A stretch of 7,169 nucleotides of DNA, taken from contig JACPSV010000124.1 in NCBI GenBank assembly GCA_016193115.1, positions 1 to 7,169 of the forward strand, read 5' to 3'. This stretch comes from Elusimicrobiota bacterium. GTDB taxonomy: Bacteria; Elusimicrobiota; Elusimicrobia; 2-02-FULL-39-32. The notes below the pieces were generated by a model. The model was not told the DNA's origin. It did not search any database and saw nothing but the letters and a program-made list of their open reading frames with translations. This document shows, piece by piece, positions 1-5,097 of this stretch (position 1 is its first letter; every line of letters starts with the position of its first letter). A program made the position numbers and the translations under genes.

Positions 1-1
1 G

Positions 2-175
2 ATTGCCTTAGGTCACCCTTTGGCCGCCACAGGAACCCGCGTGATCTTGAACGCTCTGTACGAGATGAAACGCAATCCAAAAGTTCAATGGGCGGGAGCC
101 ACCGCCTGCGCGGCGGGCGGTCTCGGCGGCGCCGTCATCCTAAAACGTTATCAGGGACAGCGCCCTAGAAATTAG
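2..175 (+). CDS. Thiolase (acetyl-CoA acyltransferase), C-terminal end only
   Basis: Only the last 57 codons are present; the gene begins left of the window. Thiolases make or cleave 3-ketoacyl-CoA with CoA, in fatty-acid degradation or acetoacetyl-CoA formation in the cytoplasm. Two hallmark C-terminal motifs are visible: LGHPLAATGTRV (visible residues 3-14), holding the catalytic GHP histidine, and TACAAGGLGGAVIL (34-47), holding the second catalytic cysteine. The CAAGGLG form resembles FadI or the mitochondrial trifunctional beta subunit more than FadA or PhaA. Family members normally end soon after this segment. Here the last residues, QGQRPRN, and the TAG stop come from a partial copy of a palindromic repeat, so the native end appears to have been replaced. 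The gene converges on the minus-strand cluster and its last 11 bases overlap the 65-aa ORF. Substrate chain length cannot be judged. Confidence 0.9.
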   Translation: MALGHPLAATGTRVILNALYEMKRNPKVQWAGATACAAGGLGGAVILKRYQGQRPRN

Positions 176-215
176 AAATTAGGGACAGCGCCCAATTGGG
201 CGCTGTCCCTAATTT
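153..215. repeat. Palindromic repeat cluster: partial copy plus a perfect 40-bp palindrome
   Basis: Positions 176-215 are perfectly self-complementary over 40 bp, centred between 195 and 196. Each half reads AAATTAGGGACAGCGCCC followed by the central AATT. A partial copy, AGGGACAGCGCCC, lies at 153-165 in direct orientation, matching 181-193. Two tandem AGAAATT heptamers (167-173 and 174-180) join the two copies. The cluster sits where the thiolase and the 65-aa ORF converge and encodes the C-terminal residues of both. The design is that of a REP-like or MITE-like palindromic element. No transposase, including a RAYT-type one, is in the window, so how it moves is unknown. Confidence 0.85.
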
Positions 216-362
216 GTCTAGGTAAATTAAGAGGTAGTCGGTGAAGTAGTGGCTGGTGAGCAGGGAGTAGTAGTAGTGAAATAAGAATATTCCTACCCAA
301 GCGATTAAAATCCAACGAAGGAGAGGCGAGACAGTTCCTGTTTGGGGGTCTGGTTCAACCAT
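165..362 (-). CDS. Small hydrophobic membrane protein of unknown function, possibly truncated
   Basis: This 65-codon ORF begins with an ATG one base after the xer stop (TAA-C-ATG), which suggests translational coupling; there is no clear Shine-Dalgarno site of its own. A short polar N terminus is followed by two hydrophobic, aromatic-rich stretches, about residues 14-30 and 33-48 (including LLRWILIAWVGIFLFHYYY), as in a small inner-membrane protein with one or two membrane segments. Residues 50-63 are encoded by the 40-bp palindrome, and the TAG stop lies inside the partial repeat copy, overlapping the thiolase end. The natural C terminus has therefore probably been lost or replaced, and the ORF may be a remnant of a longer gene. 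I do not recognise the family. The tight spacing favours a real gene; the short length argues for caution. Confidence 0.45.
   Translation of the reverse strand: MVEPDPQTGTVSPLLRWILIAWVGIFLFHYYYSLLTSHYFTDYLLIYLDKLGTAPNWALSLISNF
176..215. terminator. Possible bidirectional terminator formed by the 40-bp palindrome
   Basis: RNA from either strand could form a long hairpin whose GC-rich 12-bp core (GGGACAGCGCCC with its complement) is followed by UAAUUU. It lies between two convergent transcription units, where a two-way terminator would be useful. The U tract is short and interrupted, and the palindrome is inside the 65-aa ORF if that ORF is real. The role is inferred from structure and position only. 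Confidence 0.35.
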
Positions 363-363
363 G

Positions 364-1341
364 TTATGGGCGCGGGTGATACTTCCTGTGCAGGTCTTTC
401 AGTTGGCGCGTTTGCAGATGAGTGTAAATTTGGGTGGTTAGAAGTGAAGAGGGCCCTAAAAGTTCTTGCAGGGGCTTGAGATCTAAAAGTTCTTGCAGGG
501 TCTTGAGATCCGAACCGCCCGCTAAAAGATGGGTTGCGAATGAGTGACGGATCGTGTGGGGCGAGAGTGTCCCAAGATTTGATTTCCGCGCATGCGCTTT
601 CAGTTGTCTCCAAAATTCGCCGCGCGCCATGGCGCGTCCGTACTTGGTCAGAAAAAGAAACTCCTCATTCACTTTTTTTCCGGTAAACTTTTTCAGACGA
701 ACTTCAAAATATTTCTTCAAAGCATACCGGCAAGCGCTACCGATGGGAACAATCCTTTCTTTGTTTCCTTTCCCAATCACGCGCACAAATCCGGTTTCGA
801 TGTCCAGTTGAGAGCTGCGGCACTGCACCAACTCGCTCACGCGCATACCGGTGGCATAGAGAAGCTCCAACATCGCCTTGAACCGGATATCCACCTCTCT
901 CTTTTGAGGGACGGAAGCGAGTAAACGTTCCACCTGTCTTTCGGATAGGAAACTTGGCAATTTAGAAACGAGTTTGGGAGAAAGAACCTTCGCGCTCGGA
1001 TCGGTCGGCGTAATCTCCTGTAGAAAAAGGTAGCGGTGAAAACATTTGATCGCTTCTAACTGTCTGCAGACGGTTCTGGCGGTGATGCCTGTCTGCTTTT
1101 GGGTCCAGAGATAGTCTGTAATCCGATCCTGTTTGACGGACGCGAGCGGCGCCTGGTTTTGGTTCAGATAGAGGAGGTAGTGGCGCACATCCGACTGGTA
1201 CGCCGCGACCGTGTTGGCGGACAAGTTCCTTTCCAACCGGAGATAATTCGTAAAAGACTCGAGTATCTTTTCGTCCCGTGGAATTAAGGGGACACCATAC
1301 TTAATTCCCTGAGAATTGTCTCCAGAATCCCTTAATTTCAT
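364..1341 (-). CDS. xerD: XerD-type tyrosine recombinase with damaged catalytic region
   Basis: This 325-residue protein is a XerC/XerD-family recombinase, which with FtsK resolves chromosome dimers at dif. The core-binding domain spans about residues 25-110. The catalytic domain shows Arg167 (LLYATGMRVSEL), Lys191 (GKGNKER), His262 and Arg265 (PHTIRHSFATHLLAGG) and nucleophile Tyr306 (TTQIYTH). The ending LKDLHRKYHPRP is XerD-like. There are three oddities. The segment DLKTLQELL is duplicated in tandem (278-286 and 287-295). The conserved GHSS reads GPSS, so the catalytic His is Pro297. Residues 1-20 and the ATG are encoded by a palindromic repeat, making the N terminus about 19 residues longer than E. 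coli XerD. No ribosome-binding site is visible before this ATG, and no better start exists downstream. The gene lies 23 bases after recA. Family assignment is secure; catalytic activity is doubtful and the gene may be an early-stage pseudogene. Confidence 0.88.
   Translation of the reverse strand: MKLRDSGDNSQGIKYGVPLIPRDEKILESFTNYLRLERNLSANTVAAYQSDVRHYLLYLNQNQAPLASVKQDRITDYLWTQKQTGITARTVCRQLEAIKCFHRYLFLQEITPTDPSAKVLSPKLVSKLPSFLSERQVERLLASVPQKREVDIRFKAMLELLYATGMRVSELVQCRSSQLDIETGFVRVIGKGNKERIVPIGSACRYALKKYFEVRLKKFTGKKVNEEFLFLTKYGRAMARGEFWRQLKAHARKSNLGTLSPHTIRHSFATHLLAGGSDLKTLQELLDLKPLQELLGPSSLLTTQIYTHLQTRQLKDLHRKYHPRP
457..510 (-). repeat. 27-bp tandem duplication inside xerD
   Basis: Positions 484-510 and 457-483 are adjacent direct copies of 27 bp that differ at one base (26 of 27 identical). 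On the coding strand the difference is ACC versus CCC, so the encoded nonapeptides are DLKTLQELL and DLKPLQELL. The duplication is in frame. It lengthens the distance between catalytic HxxR and Tyr by exactly nine residues relative to E. coli XerD: His262 to residue 297 is 35 residues here, against 26 in XerD. Confidence 0.95.
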
Positions 1342-1371
1342 ATGGAATTAAGTATGGTGTCCCCTTAATTC
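1281..1371. repeat. 28-bp inverted repeat element at the recA/xerD junction
   Basis: Positions 1281-1308 and 1344-1371 are perfect 28-bp inverted copies separated by a 35-base loop. Each arm is itself bounded by 8-bp inverted repeats, GAATTAAG at 1281-1288 and CTTAATTC at 1300-1307, around an 11-base core GGGACACCATA. The right arm contains the recA stop codon and last residue. The loop contains the xerD ATG, and the loop plus left arm encode the first 20 or so Xer residues. A transcript could form a long hairpin, but no U tract follows it in the recA direction, so it is a poor intrinsic terminator. It looks like an inserted REP-like or MITE-like unit; no transposase is present. Confidence 0.9.
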
Positions 1372-2450
1372 TTTGCGGTTTTTGCTGCTGCAGCCTTCGC
1401 GACGGGTTCTGCTTTCTTGGGTTCCTCAGACTTTTTGGTTTCGTCTATGCCATTTTGCGCAATCAGTTTTTTGCGCAGGGCCAGCTCAATTTCGTCCGTG
1501 AGAGAACGCGCGGACTTGAGATAGGTTTTTGCGTTTTCTTTACCCTGCCCGATCCTTTCGCTCTTGTAGAGGAACCACGTGCCCGATCGTTCCAGAATTC
1601 CGCACTGCTCGCCTAAATCTAGGATGTAAGATTCCCGGGAAGCGCCGACCCCGTGAATCGTCTCAAATTCTGCCACCTGGAAGGGAGGCGCCAATTTATT
1701 TTTAACCACTTTCACGACGGTGCGCGCTCCCACAATCTGGTCTCCGACTTTGATCTTTTCTTTCTGGCGGATATCCAAACGCAGGCTGGCGTAAAATTTG
1801 AGAGCGAGTCCGCCCGGCGTGGTTTCAGGGTTACCGTAAAATACGCCGATCTTGAGTCGCAGTTGGTTGACAAAAATGAGGCAAGTGTTAGATTTTGAAA
1901 TTGTGGAGGTCAGTTTTCGCAGCGCCTGAGACATGAGTCTGGCTTGCAATCCCATATGAGATTCCCCCATGTCGCCCGCGATTTCCGCCTGGGGAACGAG
2001 CGCGGCGACAGAGTCAATCACGATCACGTCCACCGCTCCGGACCGGATCAGTTTCTCCGTAATTTCAAACGCCTGTTCTCCGGAATCCGGTTGCGAGATG
2101 AGTAAATTGTCCACGTCCACTCCTAAATTTTTCGCATAGGTTGGATCCATGGCGTGTTCTGCGTCAATATAAGCGGCTACGCCCGAATTTTTTTGGGCTT
2201 GAGCCACAATGGAAAGGCAAAGAGTCGTTTTTCCCGACGATTCCGGTCCAAAAACTTCCACGACTCTACCGCGCGGAACACCGCCGATCCCAATGGCAAT
2301 GTCTAAAGGCAATATCCCGGTCGGGATCACGTTTACGCCCGGCACCTTGGTCACCTTTTCTCCCAGCTTCATCAGAGCTTCCTGCCCAAAATCTTTTTTG
2401 ATTTGAGAAAGAGCCAACTCTAAAGCACGGCTTTTATCATCTTTGTTCAT
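1365..2450 (-). CDS. recA: RecA recombinase
   Basis: RecA is the ATP-dependent strand-exchange protein of homologous recombination and the coprotease that triggers SOS. The protein has 361 residues, close to the usual 350. Visible motifs are Walker A GPESSGKT (68-75), IDAEHAMDP (95-103), Walker B VIVID (142-146), loop L1 around [17 protein letters not shown] (159-175), switch NQ (195-196) and loop L2 [15 protein letters not shown] (206-220). L2 differs from E. coli at two sites: Pro for Thr210 and Leu for Asn213 (E. coli numbering). The tail after about residue 333 is rich in Lys, Ala and Glu rather than strongly acidic, and its last residue and TAA stop lie in the palindromic repeat. The start at 2450 is chosen because GAGGAG lies six bases upstream; an in-frame start ten codons earlier has no such site. 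recA seems to head a unit with xerD and the small ORF. Confidence 0.98.
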   Translation of the reverse strand: MNKDDKSRALELALSQIKKDFGQEALMKLGEKVTKVPGVNVIPTGILPLDIAIGIGGVPRGRVVEVFGPESSGKTTLCLSIVAQAQKNSGVAAYIDAEHAMDPTYAKNLGVDVDNLLISQPDSGEQAFEITEKLIRSGAVDVIVIDSVAALVPQAEIAGDMGESHMGLQARLMSQALRKLTSTISKSNTCLIFVNQLRLKIGVFYGNPETTPGGLALKFYASLRLDIRQKEKIKVGDQIVGARTVVKVVKNKLAPPFQVAEFETIHGVGASRESYILDLGEQCGILERSGTWFLYKSERIGQGKENAKTYLKSARSLTDEIELALRKKLIAQNGIDETKKSEEPKKAEPVAKAAAAKTAKN

Positions 2451-2456
2451 GGTATT

Positions 2457-2462
2457 CTCCTC
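2457..2462 (-). promoter_or_regulatory. Shine-Dalgarno site of recA
   Basis: The coding strand reads GAGGAG-AATACC-ATG, a strong ribosome-binding site with six-base spacing. It fixes the recA start at 2450. It is the clearest such site in the window; most other genes appear to depend on translational coupling. Confidence 0.8.
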
Positions 2463-2478
2463 TAAAATGGATAGTCTC

Positions 2479-2508
2479 ATTCTAACTTAATTTTGTTTTT
2501 TATTCCAA
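2479..2508 (-). promoter_or_regulatory. Candidate sigma-70-type promoter of recA
   Basis: In the AT-rich 85-bp gap between the M48 gene and recA, the coding strand has TTGGAA (2508-2503, four of six matches to the -35 consensus), an 18-base spacer and TAGAAT (2484-2479, five of six matches to the -10 consensus). Transcription would start near 2472, giving a leader of about 22 bases. I saw no E. coli-type LexA box or Gram-positive GAAC-N4-GTTC box, so SOS control is not evident, though LexA boxes vary between phyla. Confidence 0.4.
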
Positions 2509-2526
2509 CCGGAAATATATGTATTT

Positions 2527-2546
2527 AGGCAGGAATTATTCTGCCT
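2527..2546 (-). terminator. Weak hairpin over the M48 gene stop codon
   Basis: AGGCAG and CTGCCT form a 6-bp stem with an 8-base loop that contains the stop codon of the M48 gene. It is followed on the transcribed strand by AAATACATATATTT rather than a run of U. It might reduce readthrough into recA, but it is weak as an intrinsic terminator. Confidence 0.25.
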
Positions 2547-3999
2547 CAAACTTTAAGTTCTGCATGATCTTTTCCATATCTACCAGATAATCCACATACG
2601 CTTCTTCGGGAGCGGCGCAGGTGAGCAGAAAACCTTTCTGCCGGTACGGATCCGTGCCGGTCACGATAGTGAGGCGCCTAAAAATGGTTGGCCGTCCCAA
2701 CCTGTCCGGTCCCCGATAGGTTCCCAGATAGGCCTGTCCCGCGGGATACGCCACTTCTCTGCCCGTCCTTTTTTCTAATTTAAGTTTAGGTTCCAGCGAT
2801 TCTGCCCAAGACCGGCTTGTGATGGGACTTGTGGACGTCAGAGTTCCGGCAAAAAGCGGTCCCTCTGCCGCCATAAAAAGAGGGTCGGGTTCCAAGGGCA
2901 TAAACTGGAGGTCTCCCTGCGCTCTACCGTCCAGAGATCTAAACAGAACCAAGGTTCTGCCAAAACCGATTTCCAGTTTCCAGCCTTTGGGCACGCTCAG
3001 TTTTAGTTTTAGGGGAAGATTCCCGTATGTGGAATCTTGGATTGTGCCTGGATATTCTTGAGGAGAGCGGGGCATGGTTTTAATGATGGTCTGGTACCTA
3101 TCAAATTGGTCTTCCAGATGCGTGTCCGTGGAGCGGACGATTTCCAGAACCTTTTTGTATTGGTCTGCCTGAACCTTTCTCTTAAATTTTTTTCTCGTCT
3201 CCAGATCATCCATTTCTAAGATTCTGCGCACTTGCCGTATGCGCTCATCCGTGGGCGGGTGAGTCCGCAAGAAAATCCCGATACCGGTGCTGTTTTGTTC
3301 GCCCAGAGATTTCATTCTCTTGAAGAAGGAAGTGAAAGCGTCCGGATCGTACCCCGCCAGAACGGCGTACCGCAGTCCGGAACGGTCTGCTTCCAGCTCA
3401 AATTCTCTGCCATAACCGCTTAAAAAACTTGCGGCCACCAGTTGGGTTGCCTGGTGGATCACGGCATAAGCGCGCGGATCGTCCACGGAAGGGCCATAGA
3501 GGGCGATGGCTACGGTCGAGAGCGTGGATAGGAACTGGTATCCAAACGCCTTCTGAAGCATTTTAACCGCGTGGAAACCCGTGATGTGCCCGATTTCGTG
3601 GCCGATAACGCCGGCCAGTTCCGCTTCATCGTCAATCAGTTCCAGGATACCGCGCGTGAGAAAGACGGTGCCCGGCACCGCGAACGCGTTCACGAGCGGG
3701 GTATCTAAAATGACGAAATCGTAAGCGATGTTTTGCCGTTCGCAGGATCTCACGATTTTGCGGCCGACTTCGTTGACGTAAGATTGAATGGCCGGTTGGA
3801 CGTAGAGTCCGTATTCCTGAATGATCTTTAGTTTAGATTCTACTCCCAGCTGGATTTCCGCTTTTTCCGATAAGAGATGGATCTCTCTGGACCCTGTGAC
3901 CGGATTGCGGACGCAGCCGGTGAGAATGGCCGCAAATGCGCAGAAGAGGGCAGTTTTCAGAAGAATCGAATGCAAGCTTGAAGAATAAGGTTGGCGCAT
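2536..3999 (-). CDS. M48-family zinc metalloprotease, predicted lipoprotein (BepA-like)
   Basis: This 487-residue protein begins with a lipoprotein signal sequence: a hydrophobic stretch ending in the lipobox LTGC, lipidated Cys29, followed by VRNPVTGSREIHLLSEKAE, typical of M48 lipoproteins. The catalytic motif is HEIGH (134-138), with the third zinc ligand Glu203 in ELEADRSG. RTHPPTDERI (245-254) matches the segment that in E. coli BepA carries a zinc-capping His. The family degrades or helps fold misassembled outer-membrane proteins in the periplasm. Unlike BepA, no TPR repeats follow. Residues of about 310-487 form a separate beta-rich region (LPLKLKLSVPKGWKLEIG, then a run of strands) that resembles PsbP/Mog1-like domains by eye. 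The ATG lies 43 bp inside the end of pgpA. Protease assignment is firm; substrate and C-terminal domain function are unknown. Confidence 0.93.
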   Translation of the reverse strand: MRQPYSSSLHSILLKTALFCAFAAILTGCVRNPVTGSREIHLLSEKAEIQLGVESKLKIIQEYGLYVQPAIQSYVNEVGRKIVRSCERQNIAYDFVILDTPLVNAFAVPGTVFLTRGILELIDDEAELAGVIGHEIGHITGFHAVKMLQKAFGYQFLSTLSTVAIALYGPSVDDPRAYAVIHQATQLVAASFLSGYGREFELEADRSGLRYAVLAGYDPDAFTSFFKRMKSLGEQNSTGIGIFLRTHPPTDERIRQVRRILEMDDLETRKKFKRKVQADQYKKVLEIVRSTDTHLEDQFDRYQTIIKTMPRSPQEYPGTIQDSTYGNLPLKLKLSVPKGWKLEIGFGRTLVLFRSLDGRAQGDLQFMPLEPDPLFMAAEGPLFAGTLTSTSPITSRSWAESLEPKLKLEKRTGREVAYPAGQAYLGTYRGPDRLGRPTIFRRLTIVTGTDPYRQKGFLLTCAAPEEAYVDYLVDMEKIMQNLKFEAE

Positions 4000-4469
4000 A
4001 AACCGGCAAGTACGTCGTCTAAAACGATTCCGATCCCGCCCTGCAAATTTTGCACGGATCTAAACGGGACTTTGCAGACGTCAAATATTCTAAAGAGAAC
4101 CAGAGCAGCGGCTAAAACAACGATTCTTTTAGAATCGTTCCAGGCGTGAACGGGAAGAAATATCAATGACCAGAGGACGCCGACCACCTCATCCAAAACG
4201 ATGCGGGGATCGTCTTTCTGGCCTAAGAGTTCTTCCGCTTTTCCGGTGATCCCAATCACGGCCAATGTGAAGAGAAATAACAGGCCCACTTCTCTCCATC
4301 CCGGGAACGAAAATCCAATCATCACCAGACCGAGTCCCAGGAGCGTGCCCAGGAATCCCCCTCCAGACCACTTGTCGGAAATAGGAAAAAATTTGAATCT
4401 GCGGATTGTTCGATAGGCCAGATTGCCCAAACCGAATCCGGTCGAGAGAAACAAGATCAGGAAATTCAA
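3957..4469 (-). CDS. pgpA: Phosphatidylglycerophosphatase A
   Basis: PgpA removes the phosphate from phosphatidylglycerol phosphate to give phosphatidylglycerol, in the inner membrane. The 170-residue sequence shows the family motifs DPRIVLDEVVG (88-97), LFRIFDVCKVPFRS (125-138) and QGGIGIVLDDVLAG (143-156), with hydrophobic membrane segments between them. The N-terminal signature is unusual. STGFGLG (9-15) is present, but the typical PGTxGS loop reads SGGGFLGT (35-42) and lies about a dozen residues further along than usual. The gene directly follows pgsA, whose product is its substrate, which supports the assignment. The start is a TTG at 4469, five bases past the pgsA stop, with GAGGAG 13 bases upstream; no ATG is available before residue 50. 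Its 3' end overlaps the M48 gene by 43 bp. Confidence 0.88.
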   Translation of the reverse strand: MNFLILFLSTGFGLGNLAYRTIRRFKFFPISDKWSGGGFLGTLLGLGLVMIGFSFPGWREVGLLFLFTLAVIGITGKAEELLGQKDDPRIVLDEVVGVLWSLIFLPVHAWNDSKRIVVLAAALVLFRIFDVCKVPFRSVQNLQGGIGIVLDDVLAGLCANLILQACIRFF

Positions 4470-4473
4470 TGGA

Positions 4474-5097
4474 TTATCGGATCTCCTCGCGCAGAAGGGA
4501 TCGGTGTTTGTAGAGGTAGGAGAGTCCGGAGATCAATGTGAGGAGAGTGACACAAAAAACCAGCCAGTAGGGCGACCACGTTAACAGGAATCCTAAAAGG
4601 TAGGGAGTGCCCGATTTTTCCAGGAGACCGCTCGGTTCCATGCCGTAGTAAGCGGACAGTCCGGAATTGACGCAGAGAATGATTAGGATGGTGACGATCG
4701 CCGCCACTTGAGAGGAAGTTTTAAATTTGCCCGCGCGGTCAGCGGCGATGATCACGCCTTTAGAGGCGGCTAAAAGTCTCAGTCCCGTGATCAGGAACTC
4801 GCGGCCGATAATCAAGACAACCATCCATGCCGACACATGGATTTCTTTTAATCCTACAAAACAGATAAAAGCGGATGAAATCAAAAACTTGTCCGCCAGA
4901 GGATCCATGAACTGTCCGAACGTGGTGATCGTTCCGTACTTTCTTGCGACGTATCCGTCATAGAGGTCGGTGACGGCGGCAAGAATAAAGATCAGCAAGG
5001 CAAAGATGCGGGTTTCCGTGTTATCAATGACGGTAAATACCATGAAGACTGGCACCAGAACCAGCCGGATGAGGGTCAACTTATTGGCGAGGTTCAT
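4474..5097 (-). CDS. pgsA: CDP-diacylglycerol-glycerol-3-phosphate 3-phosphatidyltransferase
   Basis: PgsA transfers the phosphatidyl group from CDP-diacylglycerol to glycerol-3-phosphate, giving phosphatidylglycerol phosphate, the committed step of phosphatidylglycerol synthesis in the inner membrane. The protein has 207 residues and several hydrophobic helices. The complete CDP-alcohol phosphotransferase signature DxxDGxxAR-x8-GxxxDxxxD is present: Asp44, Asp47, Gly48, Ala51, Arg52, Gly61, Asp65 and Asp69. The start MNLANKLTLIRLVLVPVF is the normal family N terminus. That ATG lies inside the end of rodZ (17-bp overlap) and has no clear Shine-Dalgarno site, so coupled translation is likely. 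pgpA, the next enzyme of the pathway, follows within a few bases. Other alcohol acceptors cannot be excluded from sequence alone, but length, start and neighbours fit PgsA best. Confidence 0.95.
   Translation of the reverse strand: MNLANKLTLIRLVLVPVFMVFTVIDNTETRIFALLIFILAAVTDLYDGYVARKYGTITTFGQFMDPLADKFLISSAFICFVGLKEIHVSAWMVVLIIGREFLITGLRLLAASKGVIIAADRAGKFKTSSQVAAIVTILIILCVNSGLSAYYGMEPSGLLEKSGTPYLLGFLLTWSPYWLVFCVTLLTLISGLSYLYKHRSLLREEIR

Noticed and set aside
457..510. The short direct repeats as a CRISPR or satellite array.
   Set aside because: Only two adjacent copies without spacers, in frame within xerD: a simple tandem duplication.
554..924. Overlapping + strand ORFs of 85 and 110 codons.
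   Set aside because: They are antisense to conserved xerD motifs, have no recognisable domain and no ribosome-binding site.
1281..1308. Each 28-bp arm has the length of a dif site and an inner inverted repeat, next to a xer gene.
   Set aside because: No match to the conserved dif half-sites (the ATAA / TTAT inner ends and TTAAAT arm), and two perfect inverted copies fit a mobile repeat better than a single dif site.
2451..2480. An in-frame upstream start that would extend RecA by ten residues.
   Set aside because: The ATG at 2450 has an ideal GAGGAG site six bases upstream and gives the normal RecA N terminus; the extension would run through that site.
2451..2535. A LexA-type operator before recA.
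   Set aside because: No CTGT-N8-ACAG or GAAC-N4-GTTC sequence is present; a phylum-specific box cannot be judged from one gene.
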